A stretch of DNA of 64,000 nucleotides, taken from the NCBI RefSeq assembly GCF_905220415.1, contig NC_059544.1, forward strand, positions 6,698,501 through 6,762,500, given 5' to 3'. Below the pieces are notes generated by a model. That model was not told the origin of the DNA, made no database searches, and was given only the letters and a program-made list of their open reading frames with translations. A program made the translations under genes and the position numbers. The DNA is from Colias croceus. Lineage: Eukaryota; Arthropoda; Insecta; Lepidoptera; Pieridae. How positions within the stretch are numbered: position 1 is the stretch's first letter; every line of letters starts with the position of its first letter. This document shows positions 53,801 through 62,700 of the stretch, in pieces.

Positions 53801-56800
53801 AATATTACTTTCACGTGTATTAACAAGTGAAAGTATTATTATCTACTATTTATGTATTTATAATAATCATTGATAGCGAAGAGAAAAGTAGTACGATAGC
53901 GGATATAGAGCCATCGAAGAAGACACCTATTATTTAAAAACAGTATGTTCAGAATCCTATATACATATTAATGAGCGCAATCATTTCAAGCGGAGACTTC
54001 ATTTTAATATACTACATTTCTGTAATATTATTAAAGTATGTACGACTTGTTTACAGCAAATTAAATCGTGTGTGTCAAGGTGTTGTTGAAGTTTTCTAAT
54101 TACTGACCCTGGGAATATTTTATTTTATTTATTTTTTAGAGGTTATTTGATGTATTTTATTTATAGACTGTTTATTAACTGAACATGACGCCTGTACCTG
54201 ATAGGAGATGTTGGTGATGAACAGACTGTTTATTCAACTTTTTAAGTTAAAAAAATATTAATTATGATGTATTCCAAAAAGATTCCAAATCGAGCAGCAA
54301 AAACAATGATTAAATAATTTTATGTAGATAATTCGTTTTAACCGCTAGTAGGAATTATTTTAATTATTATTGCGTGATTTCTTTCGAAGTTCACCGAAAA
54401 TTTTGATTAAAATTAATCACAGGAGATTCCCACGAAACATATTAAAATAAAATCGATGCGTCCTTATTTTCCAGTCTATTATTATATATAACATATAAAA
54501 TCAGCCGGATGGCCTTAACATAATTCAATTTAGTTCAAGTGAAAATTTCCGTCGAAACAACGGTGTTCTGTTATCCTCAGTGCGAGAGAGAATACTTTTG
54601 TATACTTGTGCTACTTACAGCTGCTCGGCCGAAGTGTTACTGAACACAATTCCTGTCCAATACTTTCGAGAAATTGGACAGACTTTCCGTTTGAGTGAAG
54701 CCTGTTAAAGGAATTATTCCGGTTCTTGAGAACATTTCTGGTATTGGCAAATCGTACGATGAACTGAAACGAAGTCAAAAACTGGAATATGATAGTATAC
54801 TGGCATATTTACAATTGCATTAGCCAATTTACGAAAATATTTATAATCCATAATTCCATGTACAGAAAATTATGTATGAAAAAAATAAAGATGCGACGTC
54901 AATGGAGTCCTAGAAACAATATACAATGTACCTACTGAACAGTAAATACAAGATCAAATTAAAAAAGTTGTGGTTCAAAAGGTGTTAGAATTCAAGTTCA
55001 ATTTTAGACACTGCTTGAAACCATTAAAGGAAAAAGCACTGCTGAAAACGTGAATCATTGTGTTATTAATGAAAGGTAATTTTTCATAATGAATTATCCA
55101 ACAATATTCAACTAATGCCCCGTTTGCGGAAGAATAGCCAACAAACATTCAACGTTCTTTCTTCATCACGGGAAAAAGGATAAGTCGTAATGAATTAACT
55201 GACACAAACGATTAAGTTTAATCTATAGAAAACTTTTTAGGGGTGTGGTAGAGCTCCACCTTTACCGCGTTCGACTTGTAGATACATCTACCTACGGGTA
55301 TGTTGCTATGGCTGACTTGCACTTTTCTTTGGAATGACGGAGTGAAACATGTTTATTGTTATTAATTACACACGATTAACTTTGTAGAACGAGTTTAATG
55401 GTTCTGCACTTTCTGTATTTATTGCGATGTTAATCAGTGGTGGCAGGTTCAGTTAATTGTTTTTAGTTCATTTTAAGTTTAATTAATTCTACCTAAGACG
55501 GAAGACCGCATAAAAGTATAGTGTGAATAATTTAAACAACATGCAGTGCATAAAACACAAAAAATAAAGATTCATTTTTGGAAATTATTTTTATTTTTAA
55601 AAGAATCAAAACCTGATATCTTTAGGCGTAGCGTCTTACAATATCAAGATACCGCAAGATTCAAGTGTTCTCAAATAAAGTAACGAGACTTGTGTTGCCA
55701 CTGGCTGTCGAACCCGGCCATAAAAAATGTGTTTGGCGATCCCGTTCCAAGTTCCGACACTCGGCTCGCCCAAAAAGCGTATCTGAAAGGAGAGCTGAAA
55801 ACAATTTTAGTATTCAAACAGTTTTTGCTCCAATTTTTCTTGTTATGATAAGTTGGAGCTCTTTTAAACATGACTTGCGTTTGAATATTCATCAGACCCT
55901 ATTTAAAATTGCAAAATTTTGTATAAAATATGAATACACCCTGACGTTTTCGTGAGATTAGTGCGATATAATCATGATTTAGCATCATTACCACTGCCGT
56001 GCAATGAAATTAAACTGATAATTAATGCAAACAGGGCTTAGGCATTCCGTTCTAAATAAACCTGGCTGAGTCATTTTTCTCAACAATAATTTTAAATAAA
56101 AGGAACATTTCATAATGAATGAGCGGTTTCTCTTGTTTTTATAATTATCACATAACGAATGTCTATATAATTTTATAAATTAAATCCAGGAGACGGTCTC
56201 CTATATTCTGTTACTTCATCGATAAATCCTAATAAATATCTTTATAAGGACTAGAAGAAATCATATATCAATAAGTAACAAAATAATAAAATTACGTTTT
56301 TTTTATAATCTTCAATATTAATTACCTACTACTTACTTACTTCCTATTATATGTAAAAGCATTTTTTGTAAACACAAGATATAGATATTTACTTCAATAC
56401 ATGTGTAAATAATAGTGGTAAAATCATTAAATTTCTAATTTCAATTATGCAAAGGTATTGTAGAGACCTAATGCATCAGTCAGTTTGTAAATTGGGTTTA
56501 ATCAAGTGCATCTCCTGAATGATTTCAGTTGCTGCTTAATATCAAACATGACTGTAATTAAAATCATTAATTATACATACATCTTACAAATGAAGTTTGA
56601 TTACGTTATACAAAGAGACACATGCCTATAAATTGGGCTAAACAAATATGGGTAACTTTTTTTCAAATGCCTCTATCTTGAATATGAACGTTCCCATATC
56701 CTGTTTTAAAACTGATTATGAATGAACCCTTTTCTCATTGTTCTCAATATGTAAAGAAGATACCTAAAAGTCGTTCAGCATAATAGCGTTGAATACCTGT

Positions 56801-59760
56801 GCTACGCGTTGACCGAAATATGCTGGCTTCTGGGTTACCGCCATAATCAACTAAGGGGGCTTAACAATCGACGCTTGCTATGTCTGAATCAAATAAGGGG
56901 ACCCTTATAATCCACGCCTTCTATGTCTGTATGAAAATCAAAGTTCTGCAGGGTAAAGTTCAGGATTCCCTTTAAAAATTGGGTCTGAATGGTAACAACA
57001 AGTTGAAATGTATTGGCAGCAGTTAGAGACGACCGTTAGGTGACCGTACGTTGTTTCATTAATTCTTTTGGCTGTTTCGTTTTCCAGTTTCCGAAGTTGA
57101 CCCTGTTTCAAATATCTAATTGAAAATGATTTTCTTGAACTTAAAAAAAAAAGTGTTAGTGTTGAAATGGTTTACATAAGGATGAATATTTCAAAATTAT
57201 TTGTTTTGTTTTAATATATTTATCCAAAATGTAAATGTATCAATCAGTAATATATACATATATTATATACCGCAGTCATCACTTCGCAAAATTATTTAGT
57301 GATCGAGATACGAGGTCAAATACTTAACACGTAAATAAATGTTTGTCGATACCGACCCAGTTCCCGATGGACGCATTCAAAAGAACCGCAATCGACGAAG
57401 GCTAATAGTTAAGTGAATGGGCTTCACAAATTGGAAGACATTATACGATACATCAACGATGATACAGATTGTCCCTAACCTAAGTATCTAATAGATTTAG
57501 TTTTTGCTATCCGCCCTGGCTTCTGGGTAAAACAATAACACTGACTGGGGTGATTTTTTTTGTATCGCACATTTTATCGTAAACTGTTCAACAGAGATTG
57601 AATACTTTCACATTAGAATAAAGAATCTCTCAATACTATATAGAGAGATTTGTTTTCGAAATCGCTTGCTGGGAGCACTTACGTATAGATGAGGAGTGGT
57701 CCAGGTGCTAGATAGTAATGGGCGCCAAAATGCCAAACGCAAGAGATAAAGCTTTTAAAATGATCTATTGTTCTGTTCAGACTGGGTACTTGGTGTGAGA
57801 AAGAAAATTATACATTAAATTGAGACCTCCAATGCTTGACCGAAATAATTCTTAACTTTTTATCATTAGATTAAATAAAATCCAAATATAAATGTCTCGA
57901 TAAAGGGCTGAACATTTAGCTATACTTTGAATGTAATGGATAAGGATTTGCTGCTCGCTATTGAACTATCTTCACTATGTAAAGAAAGAGGTTCTTATTC
58001 CTTTTTTGCATAATTGCAATTAGGTGTAATGTAGAGATACTTGCCGCTTCCATAATTCTATCCGAATGGTAATATTAACAGATATAAGTTGGTAAAAATA
58101 CTTTTTTGGTTGTTGGAGGTAAAAAGACCATGAAATGCTGGAACTAGGTAGGTAACTATCTAGTGTATGTATATGCGAAAGTATCGAAAAATATCTGATT
58201 CTTGTTCTTTTTTTTTTAAAACTTCACAACTTAAAACAACAACAAAAATAACCTTATACATTTTAAAATGCACGTTCACAACCACTTTTCCAGAGTACAT
58301 TAATTATTAAAGAGCTTATTCGTACTTGCATCTTGTATATGTTAATCCGATTACACATTTGTTTTCTATTTAAAAGTAAGTGAAAACGTGTATAAGTTTA
58401 CGCGAAAACGTGGAAAAACTAGTACCATATAAAACGATCGTTTGAAAAGTAGGTCAATAATATTAAATAATAACTTTATAACAGAATAGCAGAAAATAAA
58501 CCATCGTTAATTGTCTACAATAAACGTTCAAAGTGACACGCATATTTAGCATGGTTCAAGAAAGTTAGAATTATGTTTAATGAAACACGACTGTTTCAAG
58601 GCAAGCTCGGGTTTGAGGGAAAATGAAGTTTGCAATCTGAACATAATGCTGTGTAAATGAGGGCTCGTGAACTAATCGAGGTCGTAGTTTACGCGATAGT
58701 CGGACCCAAACAAACTTTAATGATTTACCTGCTATCAGGGAAATAGAGAGTATTGTTCATTCCAACCAACAGGTACTTGTAAACGATTTAGCCCTCATCT
58801 ATTTACGGACGAGTGGTACATAATATATCGTGTACTAAGCTCTCGTAATATATGTTTCAGGGACACGAAAAATATCTAATAGATTCTCGTAGTCCTAATT
58901 AAGTATACACTACAATTTATTATTTGTAACAGCGTTACTAGAACAAAAGCTCATTTTCATGTAAATAATTTCGATAAGACAGATTATTCTGACTTTACAC
59001 ATATCAAAAGAACATCATTTGATTTCGTAGCACTGTAATACAAAAACCAAATAAAATATAACTCAGCCATTAGTTGTGACAATTTGTTAACTCCGGCGAG
59101 TAATCACGTAAAAGGTAAATTGGTGCTAAACTGTAACGTGGATGATAGATTAGGAAAAATTTCAGAATATATTTCAGGGTGATTTTATATCTGCGTGACC
59201 CGGCGCTTCCTGTTTCCTACGGCTTGTTAATGATTCATTTCAAGAGGTTCTACTAAATCTGCTCTGCGAGCATTAGCCGTGTTGAAATATGTTCCAAACC
59301 GCGCTATAAATATTGTTCCTACGTTATTATGTTATTTTTTCCTTATCATTATGTCATCGATGTAGAAATTTTGTAGCTTGTATTTTAACTTTTACAACAT
59401 TCGGTGCTATAATTTGTGATAAATACCACCAATTACGATTACGAAGTCGTTATAATACTATCGACGACATGGTCTATTATTTTTTACTTACGGCCCTATT
59501 ATAAAATTAAAAGAGAAATACTATCTATTCAATCTCATTACATTGCATTGATCGAACAATTGCTCTATGAGTTCTTATGATACAATTATTATAAGTTTTC
59601 ACTCGTATATTATTGCATTTTTCTTATTTTACATTTTTCTTATTTTCTAACAAATGTGTATTATACTTTTTAATAAAAAAATAGACATACCTGCAATAGC
59701 CCGCCCAAGGAGTAGTGTGCTGAACACAATGGACAATACTCTGCCATTGTATCGTGCCAT
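17678..59760 (-). CDS. beat: Beaten-path (Beat) family Ig-domain protein, GPI-anchored (6 coding exons plus cassette)
   Basis: Beat proteins are neuronal immunoglobulin-superfamily ligands of the Sidestep family that guide motor axons and synaptic partner choice. Coding exons on the - strand are 59691-59760, 29984-30192, 23714-23849, 20372-20505, 18014-18230 and 17678-17814, with intron phases 1, 0, 1, 0, 1 that join without gaps to 300 aa. A cassette at 19804-19980 could add 59. Visible: signal peptide (VLSIVFSTLLLGRAIA), Ig1 (VRLRCVHD ... GSYSCEV), Ig2 (LRVNCTS ... ITWFINGKK ... KLEVSCVSTIPEF, then the family KFADVRNETV), four N-glycosylation sequons, and a hydrophobic end (FITHITLLVLIVI) fitting a GPI signal. 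An in-frame TAG lies 9 nt before the ATG. The FLRHGTKIFQYI...PPYRNF region suggests a divergent subgroup, perhaps Beat-VII, but this is not certain. The 5' UTR and promoter are not located. Confidence 0.88.
18014..18230 (-). CDS. beat: Beat-family gene, coding exon 5 (second half of Ig2)
   Basis: It is bounded by CGTTTCAG and GTAAATAA. It starts AEGLSKNEDD with a charged linker (RHKSRKPSRGKD), then ELQLVATGKLEVSCVSTIPE and KFADVRNETVI. It holds the second Ig2 cysteine and an NET sequon. Confidence 0.9.
19804..19980 (-). CDS. candidate 59-codon phase-0 cassette exon inside Ig2
   Basis: ATATTACAG precedes and GTATTATT follows a 177-nt block that is open in the phase required by the flanking exons (0 in, 0 out). 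It begins MDEVQANSHKYRVSMSERSS and ends TRAPGCVLKE. Family members normally run from WFINGKK straight to the next exon, so this block would be an insertion into Ig2. It may be an alternative exon or a chance open frame with splice-like ends. The content is basic and Ser-rich, and no domain is recognised. Confidence 0.35.
20372..20505 (-). CDS. beat: Beat-family gene, coding exon 4 (first half of Ig2)
   Basis: It is bounded by TTTCCTAG and GTAATC. It encodes YLSFGETLRVNCTSAPALPA and ITWFINGKK, holding the first Ig2 cysteine, the core tryptophan and an NCT sequon. Confidence 0.9.
20506..21766. other. Beat-family gene intron, left part
   Basis: AT-rich intron sequence between coding exons 3 and 4. 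Open frames overlapping exon 4 on either strand are shadows of that exon. Nothing else is recognised. Confidence 0.5.
21767..21950 (-). mobile_element. Helitron-like element, copy 6 (interrupted by copy 7)
   Basis: Its 3' end CTAG (- strand) lies at 21767-21770, and the interior matches copy 1 (AAATCCGTTGCGTAG, GAAAGCGACTTTGTTTTATA). Its 5' end is cut where copy 7 begins. Confidence 0.75.
21951..22159 (-). mobile_element. Helitron-like element, copy 7
   Basis: A|TCTAATATATATAAATCTCG to CTAG|T on the - strand. It is almost identical to copy 4 at 10538-10743, apart from a short divergent patch near GAGCGTGAGAGTGAGAG. It sits at the 5' edge of copy 6, in the same orientation. Confidence 0.8.
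22160..23713. other. Beat-family gene intron, right part, with hairpin and repeat fragment
   Basis: AT-rich intron. A perfect 21-bp hairpin lies at 23082-23132, and the 3' end of a Helitron-like element lies at 23134-23180 (GCGAAGCTGCGGGCAACAG then CTAG). No coding feature was found. Confidence 0.5.
23082..23132. repeat. perfect 21-bp inverted repeat, 9-nt loop
   Basis: The left arm begins TTTTGCACTAAATTAAAAT. The right arm, from 23112, is its exact inverted copy ending AGTGCAAAA. The loop is AATTTGAAA. Confidence 0.9.
23714..23849 (-). CDS. beat: Beat-family gene, coding exon 3 (second half of Ig1)
   Basis: It is bounded by TTTTACAG and GTATGTAA. It encodes the Ig F-strand signature LQNLDFAASGSYSCEV with the partner cysteine, then YTKASPEKQLTVF, typical of Beat proteins. 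Confidence 0.9.
23850..26683. other. Beat-family gene intron, unique-looking part
   Basis: Part of the 6.1-kb intron between coding exons 2 and 3. Frames at 23932-24150 (+) and 24130-24354 (-) have no recognisable content. No repeats or RNA genes were identified. Confidence 0.4.
26684..26910 (-). mobile_element. Helitron-like element, copy 8 (diverged)
   Basis: The GC-rich 3' end (CTTTCCGCCCGCGGCTTCAC on the + strand), CCCGTGGGATTTCC and a 5' part with ACTTGCGAAAGTAGG show the family. The CTAG end has decayed to CTAA. Confidence 0.6.
27229..27465 (+). mobile_element. Helitron-like element, copy 9
   Basis: A|TCCTACTAGTAATAATATAT to ATCTAG|T. The interior has ATGCGAAAGTTTGTATGGATG, ACTACTGAACCGATTACAAT and CCCACGGGAACGGGAACTAT. 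Confidence 0.7.
27561..28024 (+). mobile_element. Helitron-like element, copy 10 (TCTGTACATTG family)
   Basis: Starts TCTATACATATATAATAAAA and ends GACGCGGGTGGAAGCTAG|T. The interior has TCTGTACATTGAAAATATCG, TCGATATCAAACCC and a (GTCT)n run. The 2.4-kb composite at 31269-33662 carries the same 5' part in the opposite orientation. Confidence 0.65.
28025..29983. other. Beat-family gene intron near coding exon 2
   Basis: AT-rich. The frame at 28410-28745 (-) has no family resemblance. A short GC-rich patch (about 29560-29630) has no open frame that can be named. Confidence 0.4.
29984..30192 (-). CDS. beat: Beat-family gene, coding exon 2 (first half of Ig1)
   Basis: The acceptor TTTCTTTCAG and the donor GTTAGTGAG bound 209 nt. 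It carries the first Ig1 cysteine (VRLRCVHD) and an NFT sequon. A donor 11 nt further on is possible, but the next exon joins in frame only with the chosen one. Confidence 0.88.
30193..31268. other. Beat-family gene intron 1, next to exon 2
   Basis: AT-rich. A moderately GC-rich patch (about 30940-31070) shows no frame or RNA. Nothing supported. Confidence 0.4.
31671..31940. mobile_element. MITE-like element with ~100-bp inverted arms
   Basis: The left arm contains AACGCAACGAAG, GGAATAAAT, AACTTCCCGACGATCTTTAA and TACCATT. The right arm repeats these inverted (AATGGTA, AAGATCGTCGGGAAGTTT, ATTTATTCC, CTTCGTTGC). The spacer is about 65 bp. No coding capacity. Confidence 0.6.
32087..32200 (+). 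pseudogene. relic of a Pif1-type (Helitron) helicase, C-terminal motif
   Basis: The frame reads VVYLGKK, then KGQAYVALSRVQNFQGVAIL. GQAYVALSRV is the conserved last motif of Pif1/RecD-type superfamily 1 helicases, as carried by autonomous Helitrons. Only about 38 codons are recognisable, with no start and no other motifs, so it is a fossil. Its orientation is opposite to the composite element around it. Confidence 0.6.
32244..32905 (+). repeat. diverged minisatellite, unit about 100-145 bp, six starts
   Basis: AATAAATGGATGAACCGATTTTGATAAAA-like unit starts recur near 32244, 32389, 32522, 32640, 32774 and 32872. Each is followed by a TTCACTTTTACC / CTTTCATTTG region. The unequal spacing and substitutions show an old array. 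Confidence 0.65.
33447..33545 (+). repeat. (ACAGACAA)n microsatellite, about 12 copies
   Basis: A nearly perfect 8-bp tandem repeat. It sits exactly where copy 10 has its (GTCT)n tract, seen from the other strand. The + strand frame through it (TDKQTNRQ repeats) is an artefact. Confidence 0.9.
36665..36704. repeat. perfect 18-bp inverted repeat, 4-nt loop
   Basis: ACAGTAAAATACGCAAGA, then CCTC, then TCTTGCGTATTTTACTGT. The stem has no mismatch. Confidence 0.9.
37838..37892. repeat. imperfect 25-bp inverted repeat
   Basis: AATAAGGACGAACTATAATT and its inverted copy AATTATGGTTCGTCCTTATT flank a short A/T loop, with one substitution and one length difference. Confidence 0.85.
38185..38368 (+). 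mobile_element. Helitron-like element (GCTGAAGAG subfamily), second copy
   Basis: A|TCTATACTAATATTATAAAG to CAGCTAG|T. Strongly similar to 6700-6891 along its length. Confidence 0.8.
38369..39845. other. Beat-family gene intron 1 segment
   Basis: AT-rich, no gene or repeat recognised. Confidence 0.4.
39846..40008. mobile_element. short MITE with 18-bp perfect TIRs
   Basis: GAAGTGAAACTTCTTTAT at 39846-39863 is exactly inverted at 39991-40008. The 163-bp unit cannot code. It includes a GC-richer interior (CGTTACGCGCCACTTTTC). Confidence 0.65.
40009..42953. other. Beat-family gene intron 1 segment
   Basis: The AT-rich block at 40560-41020, with long A/T runs around a G-rich core (GGGAAATGGGAGGGGGGGAG), looks like a decayed repeat without recognisable ends. 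No gene found. Confidence 0.35.
42954..43070 (+). mobile_element. 3' end of a truncated non-LTR retrotransposon with (ATTT)n tail
   Basis: TAAATTAGCGACAAGGCCGC is followed by a T-rich 3' UTR, AATAAAGTGTATTT and an (ATTT)n tail. This is the layout of a common lepidopteran LINE 3' end. All coding sequence is missing (5' truncation). Confidence 0.6.
43071..45088. other. Beat-family gene intron 1 segment
   Basis: AT-rich. A - strand frame at 43429-43611 includes RSDLLEICKGYKLLTLR, which faintly recalls the end of LINE endonuclease domains, but this is too short and weak to call. Nothing else is recognised. Confidence 0.35.
45089..45258 (-). mobile_element. Helitron-like element, TCGCAAAATGTGTTGG subfamily
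   Basis: On the - strand it starts A|TCTTATATATAAAAATGAAT and ends CTAG. The interior has GTAAGCGCATAACTCGAGAA and GAAGTACGAGGATGGTTCTT. A diverged sister is at 48263-48418. Confidence 0.75.
45259..47470. other. Beat-family gene intron 1 segment
   Basis: AT-rich, with no supported gene, RNA or repeat. Confidence 0.4.
47471..47693 (-). mobile_element. Helitron-like element, diverged copy
   Basis: CTAG (- strand 3' end) at 47471-47474, GATTTCCGCCCGCGGCTTCC, TGTAATCGGTTCAGTAGTAT, and a 5' part with TTTCGCATATATAATATTAA mark the family. Confidence 0.65.
48263..48418 (+). mobile_element. Helitron-like element, diverged sister of 45089-45258
   Basis: AATGAATCGCAAAATGTGTT, GTAAGCGCATAACTCGAGAA and GGATGGTTCTTATGGAGAGA are shared. 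The ends have decayed (CCAGTAGT instead of CTAGT). Confidence 0.65.
48588..48659 (+). tRNA. trnD: tRNA-Asp (GTC)
   Basis: A 72-nt cloverleaf. The acceptor stem is TCTTCGG/CCGGAGA with discriminator G. The D-arm is TAGTATAGTGGTAAGTA, the anticodon stem CCCGC/GCGGG with loop CTGTCAC and anticodon GTC at 48621-48623, and the T-arm CCGGG-GTTCGATTC-CCCGG region. A T-run (TCTTTTTATTTTT) follows at once, as a Pol III terminator. Boxes A and B are intact. It lies inside the long first intron of the Beat-family gene, on the opposite strand. One wobble pair in the acceptor stem is the only oddity. Confidence 0.93.
48672..50513. other. Beat-family gene intron 1 segment
   Basis: AT-rich. A - strand patch at about 49868-49920 has an ATG, a short open frame and a GTATGT donor, but its phase does not fit the Beat exons. 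No gene supported. Confidence 0.4.
50805..50944 (+). mobile_element. SINE copy in the spacer
   Basis: CGAGTGGCTGAGTTGGTTAG through the T-arm and TCGTGATCGAATTTTTTC to the tail CATAAAAACCAAACAA. It is a direct repeat of 51114-51254. Its tRNA-like 5' stem is damaged (GTACGAG instead of GTCACGAG). Confidence 0.8.
51112..51254 (+). mobile_element. full SINE copy with tRNA-like head
   Basis: The head folds like a tRNA: acceptor TCACGAG/CTCGTGA (7 of 7), T-arm GCGGG-TTCAAGT-CCCGC, and a loop CCGGAAT that would give anticodon GGA (Ser). The anticodon stem has a mismatch and the A/T tail continues for about 70 nt, so it is a SINE rather than a working tRNA gene. Confidence 0.75.
51270..55664. other. 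Beat-family gene intron 1 segment
   Basis: Mostly AT-rich. Two less AT-rich patches (about 51600-51860 and 52200-52275) have no frame or RNA that I recognise. An imperfect hairpin of about 20 bp (TAGGGCA...TTTTCCAC) lies at 52704-52752. Confidence 0.4.
55665..59690. other. Beat-family gene intron 1, next to exon 1
   Basis: AT-rich. A decoy exon-like patch at 55665-55791 was examined and rejected. A piece at 57510-57540 (TATCCGCCCTGGCTTCTGGG) may be an old Helitron-like end. No other feature. Confidence 0.4.
59691..59760 (-). CDS. beat: Beat-family gene, coding exon 1 (signal peptide)
   Basis: Encodes the first 23 residues plus one base and ends at the donor GTATGTCT. The peptide is hydrophobic, with small residues before the likely cut (AIA|A). 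Confidence 0.85.
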
Positions 59761-62700
59761 CTTGCTCTATTTCTTCACACCTTTATCAACTAACGACCGC
59801 GGCAGTCATGCTCCTTTTGTAAGTTCACTTGTTAGGACTTCAAATTATTTATACATCACTTTTTGTGTAAAGAGATGAAAAAATAAAATTTGTTATTCGA
59901 AGAGATTTGTATGGTTAAATATATATAAATAAAGAAAAGTGTTACCGCTACATTATCGTCGTAGACCTTCGGCTACGATGGGGGTGATTAAAGTACAAAT
60001 ACGTTTTGTAAGGCTTTAATTACGCTACATAATTTACACGAATACATTTTGCAAATAAAAAAGACATTGAGTTTTTAAAAATATTCTTGCAGTTATATTT
60101 CATTGTGAAATTGAGCTAAACTAACGCTATACTTTCGAACGGAAGGAAGTACCGTATGTCGGTTTTCTGGAGAAATTTTTGATTTAATGTTTCGTGCAAG
60201 GAATAGCCGTTGCAATGCAGTTCTTAACAATTAATGATTGTTTTCAATTGATAGAGGATTACATAACGTAAATTTATTTATAAAGCGTTTTAGAGCTTTT
60301 TATAAAGCTCGTATTTAATTACTATGTGCTTTAGGAGGTATAATATGGTGTTTTAACTAATTAACTAGAATTATCTAGAGCTATTGTGGATCTTATAATG
60401 ATATCTAATAATTCCATTGTTTTTAAATAAAATTAATTATTTTGTTTCATTCAAATAGGACTGCTTAACTCTTTCACTGTTCCACATTATATAGAACAAC
60501 GGGCTTAAAAACGCCTTTAAATTGTCCAGACTGAGTTTCATAATAATTCTATTAACACCTTCAACAAGAACTGCTTCTGTCCCTTGCGATACAAAGTGAA
60601 ACAAAATTCAATACTAATAAAACCTAACTTTCAACTTCTACAAATATTTTTGTTCGTGGATTTGTGGATGAAATAACTATATATAATTTATCTATGAGTG
60701 TTCTAAAAATACATGAAATGAAAATGAATTGAAAGTGAATTGATTGCTTAATCAAATATTTTTAGTGACACAGCAGTGAACACCGAAACATGACAAGAGT
60801 TATTATTAAATTTGAATTCGCTGAATTTGCAGCGGTTTGATTGAGTATTGTCCGAAATAAAATCTGTAGTGTAATGAATTCATGGACCAAATATCAATAC
60901 TTCATCAGGCAAGAGCCTTACTTGTGTGTATTTAAAATTAATAGCTACATTCATTATCTAGTTACATAATATAATTTAACAAAATTCGCGGAAATGTAGG
61001 TACACATTATAAAATAATATTACATTATTGTTTTAAAAATTAATTTAAAAGTTATATCTTACGCACGAGCAAATATGTATACCGTGGTATAAGATACACG
61101 TATGTTTTAATTACAAAAGTTACATACAATTATTCACATGATTTTCCAACATTTAATTGGAGCAATTTTGCGTTTCAAGATTAAATAAATTCGTTGAAGT
61201 TTGGGGGAAAAGTTAGAAAATTACGAATGTAATCCACATGGGTTTGTAACATGGTCATTTGTTAAATTGGAGCAACATATTGCGTGACTAGGCAACTAGG
61301 CGTTGCCGAAACTGCGTGACGCGCCACACACGCACTCTGTCATTTGACGACTTTTCCTTGTCTCTCTACGTGACGTACATGACCTAGACAAAATTTCTGG
61401 TAACTTCTACTTAATATTGTTTACAAACTTTTGATAGATCGCTGATAACTTGTAAATAAGTTATTGATTGAGTCAAAAAATACATGAGAATATGTTTTCC
61501 CTGGCATGAAAATATACCGACAATTATTATTTATGTTCTTATTGGAAAGATTTAAAACTGCAAGTTTATTTTGTAAGTTATTTGTTTGTTTTAAATATAA
61601 GTAATTTGTTAAAAACCATCACGAATAACTTCTACTTTCCTTGTCAAATTAAGGTTTTTATTTTCACTGCGATCACCTTTAAATTTTGTTATAATCACAA
61701 AAAAAAATACAATGAACTTAAATTTTTTCACTAATCAATAACGATGTAAGCTATTATGAATAATTTAAAACAATGGATAATAACTCCCAGAACATATTAA
61801 TTTTGTTTTTCACAACGATAGGCAGAGTTATATAACTTTTATCGTTAATGAGAGCGTTTAGTTAAACCAAATTAGGACGACGAAGGGCAAAGCTACAATA
61901 TTTATACACAAAATAGTTGGCTAAATTTCTTAGATGAATTATTAATTATTATCCTACTATTGAGTTAATTTCCTTTGTGCGTATAGTAATTAAGGTATGC
62001 ACCATTTAAATGTACACAAATTTGTGTCGTGTACAAGTAAATACATAATTTTTAGATACCTAAATGTTAAAATTCATATGTCAAACAATTTTCTACAAAT
62101 CGTAAAGACTGCACTATTTTTACGATACAATCAGGTTCAAAGGAATTCCTAGCAGGTAAAATGCTCGAATTGTAAGCTGAGAGTTTTGTAGATGCACAGC
62201 TTTTAGCCGGCAAAGTTATGCATGGATGAATGCAGGAAATTATTTATGAATGAACTCAGTTTTCAAAATTGTAGTACAACTTTAAGAACAGCAGCAGGTA
62301 CCTTTTGAGAATACGTACCTACCTTATTTATAGACTAAATTTAATCTAGAAAGGCAGAAAGATCTTCAGATGTGTGGCTTAATAAGGGTAATCTAGGTAT
62401 GTCGATATATTTCGTATAAAATATTAATGATTAAATACATGCTAATATTATTGTTTTGATTAGAAAGTTATTTAGAACATTAATATTGATGTTACTATTT
62501 GTGGCTGTGGATGCTTCAAACATTATATGGTTTGTGGTTTTCATGATTTTTGATGAAAATGGGCAATGTTATACAAAGAAAATACGTTTCTATAATTTTC
62601 AACCGTAGAACAAAAATCGATCTTCTGAAACTAGAATTAGAATAGGATAATTTTCGGGATGGATGGTCTTTCAGGGAATATAGGTAAATTACGTTTACAA

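Noticed and set aside
55665..55791. Exon-like patch on the - strand after CTTTCAG, considered as Beat-family exon 2
   Set aside because: In the phase set by the signal-peptide exon it meets a TGA and has no usable donor. The exon at 30192 joins directly in phase and gives the expected Ig start.
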